A stretch of 64,000 nt of DNA from Sva-07 sp031398325 (GTDB lineage: Bacteria; Actinomycetota; Acidimicrobiia; Acidimicrobiales; Ilumatobacteraceae), in NCBI GenBank assembly GCA_031398325.1, contig JANNNB010000072.1, positions 1-64,000 of the forward strand. The letters run 5' to 3'. Below are positions 61,770-64,000 of the stretch, one piece after another (position 1 is the stretch's first letter; every line of letters begins with the position of its first letter). Below the pieces are notes generated by a model. That model saw nothing but the letters and a program-made list of their open reading frames with translations. It did no database searches and was not told where the DNA came from. Both the position numbers and the translations under genes were made by a program.

Positions 61770-61800
61770 CCCCGCCCGTCCATCGCCCCGCCCGTCCATC
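61770..61800 (+). repeat. 15-bp tandem repeat after the membrane protein stop codon
   Basis: CCCCGCCCGTCCATC occurs at 61770-61784 and 61786-61800, followed by a decayed third copy. It starts 3 bases after the TGA. Confidence 0.85.
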
Positions 61801-61862
61801 TCTTCGCCCGTGCCTTCAGCGCGTCCCCTCGAAGCGGGTCGGGGTGGGATAGCGTCGGATCG

Positions 61863-62549
61863 ATGTTCGACGGCAAGTTCCGGACTCCGGTCGACCGGGC
61901 GGTGAAGCCGATCGGCAACCTGCTCCGCAAGACCGGTCTCACGCCCGACCATCTGACGGTGCTCGGATTGCTGGTCGGCATCGGCGCGGCGGTTGCGATC
62001 GGGATGGAGCAACTTCGCATCGGCCTGTTGCTCGTGATCCTGGCGGCGCTGCCGGACCTGCTCGACGGAGCGCTCGCCAAGGCGCAGAACACCTCGAGCC
62101 AACGCGGCGCGTTCTTCGATTCGACCGTCGATCGCATCACCGACTCGCTCCTACTCGGCGGCATCGCCTGGTATCTCGCGAGCACCGAGTCGGCCCACAT
62201 GTCGATTCTCCCGTTCGCCGTTGCATCGGTGTCCGCGCTCATCAGTTATCAGCGGGCGAAGGCCGAGTCGCTCGGTATCGAGGCCAAGGGTGGCCTCATG
62301 GAGCGAGCCGAGCGAATCATTGCGATCTGCGTCGGTCTGCTGTTCGAGCCGCTCCTGATTCCGATCCTGTGGATCATGCTGGTGCTGACTTCGATCACGG
62401 CGATCCAGCGATTCGTGAAGGTATGGAAGCAGGCAGCCGTCGCACCCGTGACCGCTGCTCGCATCGAGATGCGACGGTCACGGCGCCAGAGTCGACGCGT
62501 CGCGCGCACCGAGCGCCGGCGCACCCGAGTCCCCCGCCGTCGTCCGTGA
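61863..62549 (+). CDS. pgsA: CDP-alcohol phosphatidyltransferase (PgsA-like, probable PI-phosphate synthase)
   Basis: 228 residues with about six membrane helices. The active-site motif is DLLDGALAK...G...D...D: D65, D68, G69, G82, D86 and D90. The usual Ala-Arg of DxxDGxxAR reads Ala-Lys. By position after thrS-HIT and before an acyltransferase it corresponds to mycobacterial PgsA1, which makes phosphatidylinositol phosphate from CDP-diacylglycerol and inositol 1-phosphate. A basic C-terminal tail (RRSRRQSRRVARTERR) follows the last helix. TAGCGT (61850-61855) lies 7 nt before the ATG; stop overlaps the next gene. Confidence 0.88.
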   Translation: MFDGKFRTPVDRAVKPIGNLLRKTGLTPDHLTVLGLLVGIGAAVAIGMEQLRIGLLLVILAALPDLLDGALAKAQNTSSQRGAFFDSTVDRITDSLLLGGIAWYLASTESAHMSILPFAVASVSALISYQRAKAESLGIEAKGGLMERAERIIAICVGLLFEPLLIPILWIMLVLTSITAIQRFVKVWKQAAVAPVTAARIEMRRSRRQSRRVARTERRRTRVPRRRP

Positions 62550-63463
62550 CACGCGCCAGCGACGTCCTGACGACGTCGACCTATCGGGTCGGAGCGATGG
62601 CCGCCCAGGCGATGCCAGGGATCGTTGCCGCCGGACTGGCCAGCCCGTTGGCGTTCGGTGCCAACGTCGCCAGCCCGCAGCGCAGGGCGATGATCGAACG
62701 ACACCTGCGTCGGGTCGATCCATCACTCGGTGGGATCCGGCTGCGCCGCGGCGTGCAGCAGGCCTTCGACTCGTACGCCAAGTACTGGCTGGAGAGCTTC
62801 CGTCTGCCCAACCTCTCCAAGCGCGCCGTGGCCGCCGGGTTCAGCGAGGAGGGCTACGAGGAGAACATCGTCGGAGGGCTGAAAGCCGGCAACGGGGTGA
62901 TCATCGCGTTGCCGCACCTCGGGGGCTGGGAGTGGGCGGGTCGATGGATCGCCGACCGTGGCCACCCGATCACGGTCGTCGTCGAGCGGATCGAGCCACC
63001 CGAGCTCTTTGAGTGGTTCGTCGACCTGCGATCCAAGCTCGGCATGACGGTGGTGCCCCTCGGGCCCGAAGCGGCGACCACTGTGATGAAGGCACTGCGC
63101 GACAACCACATCGTGTGCCTGGTGTCGGACCGTGACCTCATGGGCGGCGGCCCGTCGGTCGACTTCTTCGGTGAGCGCACGACCCTCCCCGGTGGTGCGG
63201 CGACCCTGGCGTTCCGGACCGGCGCCCCGATCATCCCGACAGGCGTCTACTTCACCAACCGCGTCGACGGCCACTTCGCCTGGGTCAAACCCCCGATCCC
63301 CGTGGTCCGCGAGTCGAAGCGCCTACGTGAGGACGTCGATCGTGTGACACAGCTCGTGGCCTACGAGTTGGAGAGCCTGATCCGCCAGGCCCCGTTCCAG
63401 TGGCATCTGTTCCAGCCGAACTGGCCGTCAGACCCCGGGTACGAGCACCATCCGATCGGGTGA
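62546..63463 (+). CDS. LpxL/PatA-type acyltransferase (PIM acylation, probable)
   Basis: 305 residues of the Kdo-lipid/phosphatidylinositol mannoside acyltransferase family. The HX4E active site is H124-E129 (ALPHLGGWEWAG); CLVSDRDLMGGGPSVDFFG and TLAFRTGAPIIPTGVYF follow the family. GTG start overlapping the pgsA stop. In mycobacteria the gene after pgsA1 is PatA, which acylates PIM2; here that is inference, and the pimA mannosyltransferase gene that should come next is not present in the window. The N-terminus is hydrophobic (GAMAAQAMPGIVAAGLASPL) and probably membrane-associated. Confidence 0.87.
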   Translation: MTRASDVLTTSTYRVGAMAAQAMPGIVAAGLASPLAFGANVASPQRRAMIERHLRRVDPSLGGIRLRRGVQQAFDSYAKYWLESFRLPNLSKRAVAAGFSEEGYEENIVGGLKAGNGVIIALPHLGGWEWAGRWIADRGHPITVVVERIEPPELFEWFVDLRSKLGMTVVPLGPEAATTVMKALRDNHIVCLVSDRDLMGGGPSVDFFGERTTLPGGAATLAFRTGAPIIPTGVYFTNRVDGHFAWVKPPIPVVRESKRLREDVDRVTQLVAYELESLIRQAPFQWHLFQPNWPSDPGYEHHPIG

Positions 63464-63581
63464 GTCGGCCCACGAGGTCCGCACGATCTCAGGTCGTGGG
63501 GGGATTCGTCACACAGGCGGCGTTCAACATGTCGCGCGCCGGTGCCGATGAATTGCCATCGACCACGCATTTCTGCATTCG
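63464..63581. other. 118-bp gap before the last gene
   Basis: Contains a weak 5-bp hairpin (CACGA 63482-63486, TCGTG 63494-63498) and no gene I can support. Confidence 0.3.
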
Positions 63582-64000
63582 ATGTCGAGTCGCGCTCGCG
63601 CGCTCGTCGGACTGGCTGGCGCCTTGGCGTTGGTCTACTTCCTGCTGCCCCCTGGCACCGGGCCCGAATCGATCAGGGTGATCGCGCCGGCGATCGGCGT
63701 GGGCGCAGTCTTGATGGGTATCGCCACCTATCAGCCGCCACGGACGTTGCCGTGGGCACTGATGGCGATCGCCCTCGGTTGTCTCGCCGCGTCGAACGTG
63801 GTCTGGTCGACCCTCTATTTCGCCTCGAACGAGACGTTCCCGTCGATCGCCGGCGTCTTCCACGTCGCCGCCGCGGTGCTCCTCGTCCTCGCGACGGCAC
63901 TCCTCGGGCACGACACCGCTGAGGAGGATTCGCTCAGCAGTATCGAGACCTTGATCGTCAGCGTCGCCGTCGGCGTCGGCGTCTGGCTCATCGTGATCGA
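63582..64000 (+). CDS. Multi-helix membrane protein, N-terminal part (cut by window edge)
   Basis: 139 codons from ATG 63582 remain open to the window end. The translation MSSRARALVGLAGALALVYF, then hydrophobic helices around IRVIAPAIGVGAVLMGIATY, LPWALMAIALGCLAASNVVW, FPSIAGVFHVAAAVLLVLAT and LIVSVAVGVGVWLIVI, gives at least five membrane segments, with a short acidic loop (GHDTAEEDSLSSIE). This layout is common in the sensor part of GGDEF/EAL proteins in these bacteria, but no such domain is visible here, so function is open. Confidence 0.65.
   Translation, partial: MSSRARALVGLAGALALVYFLLPPGTGPESIRVIAPAIGVGAVLMGIATYQPPRTLPWALMAIALGCLAASNVVWSTLYFASNETFPSIAGVFHVAAAVLLVLATALLGHDTAEEDSLSSIETLIVSVAVGVGVWLIVI

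Noticed and set aside
1..64000. CRISPR arrays, insertion sequences, prophage, rRNA or tRNA genes
   Set aside because: No regularly spaced repeats, transposase or integrase motifs, terminal inverted repeats or cloverleaf-like sequences were seen by reading; tRNAs were not searched with a model, so this is a visual negative only.

Overview
The window is a GC-rich (about two thirds by eye), gene-dense bacterial chromosome segment with almost no intergenic DNA, many GTG starts and long runs of 4-base gene overlaps. Gene content points to Actinobacteriota: a dcw cluster without ftsA but with SepF and DivIVA, an MtrAB/LpqB-like system, mycothiol ligase MshC, an F420-dependent NADP reductase, the proteasome activator Bpa, a long type-2 IleRS, an InhA-like enoyl reductase, and the thrS-HIT-pgsA-acyltransferase block known from mycobacteria. 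My best guess is an Acidimicrobiia (Ilumatobacter-like) genome; this is inference from family content, not a database match. I see no mobile element, prophage, CRISPR, rRNA or tRNA.

Layout. 1-9,980: 3' part of an AlaC-type aminotransferase, an ACT-domain protein, divergent glpK and pfkA, an mtrA-mtrB-lipoprotein operon, inositol monophosphatase with a small membrane protein, DNA polymerase IV, a DUF3040 protein. 9,987-18,262: transglutaminase/DUF58/MoxR operon, divergent degenerate ROK protein, acyl-CoA dehydrogenase with an 81-residue companion, HNH endonuclease, lipoate ligase-like protein. 18,237-36,630: the cell wall and division cluster mraZ-rsmH-ftsL-ftsI-murE-mraY-murD-ftsW-murG-murC-murB-ftsQ-ftsZ-pgeF-yggS-sepF-divIVA, opened by a promoter embedded in a TGGGG array (likely MraZ operator). 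murF is not in its usual place between murE and mraY. 36,703-42,227: ileS, a DksA-like protein lacking zinc cysteines, lspA, rluD. 42,246-47,405: YdeP-like molybdopterin oxidoreductase, glutathione peroxidase, Rrf2 regulator, phosphodiesterase, Bpa. 47,716-56,592: dnaE, an unrecognised protein, nitroreductase, DUF255 protein, InhA-like FabI, F420:NADP reductase. 56,593-64,000: mshC, plsC-like acyltransferase, thrS, HIT protein, membrane protein, pgsA, PIM-type acyltransferase, and the 5' end of a membrane protein gene.

The cluster is a nearly complete lipid II and septum programme: MurB/C/D/E, MraY and MurG build the precursor, FtsW/FtsI polymerise it, FtsL/FtsQ/SepF/FtsZ organise the septum, DivIVA marks the pole. 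Around it sit lipid synthesis (FabI, PlsC-like, PgsA, acyltransferase), translation (IleRS, ThrRS, RluD), replication and repair (DnaE, Pol IV) and redox genes (MshC, GPx, Rrf2). Most of it is ordinary core genome. The most unusual observations are: a TANNNT hexamer 6-9 nt before the start codon of about twenty operon-leading genes (leaderless transcription); the zinc-less DksA homologue with a histone-like tail; a ROK protein that kept its zinc site but lost its kinase residues; the missing murF; and short tandem duplications anchored at stop codons.
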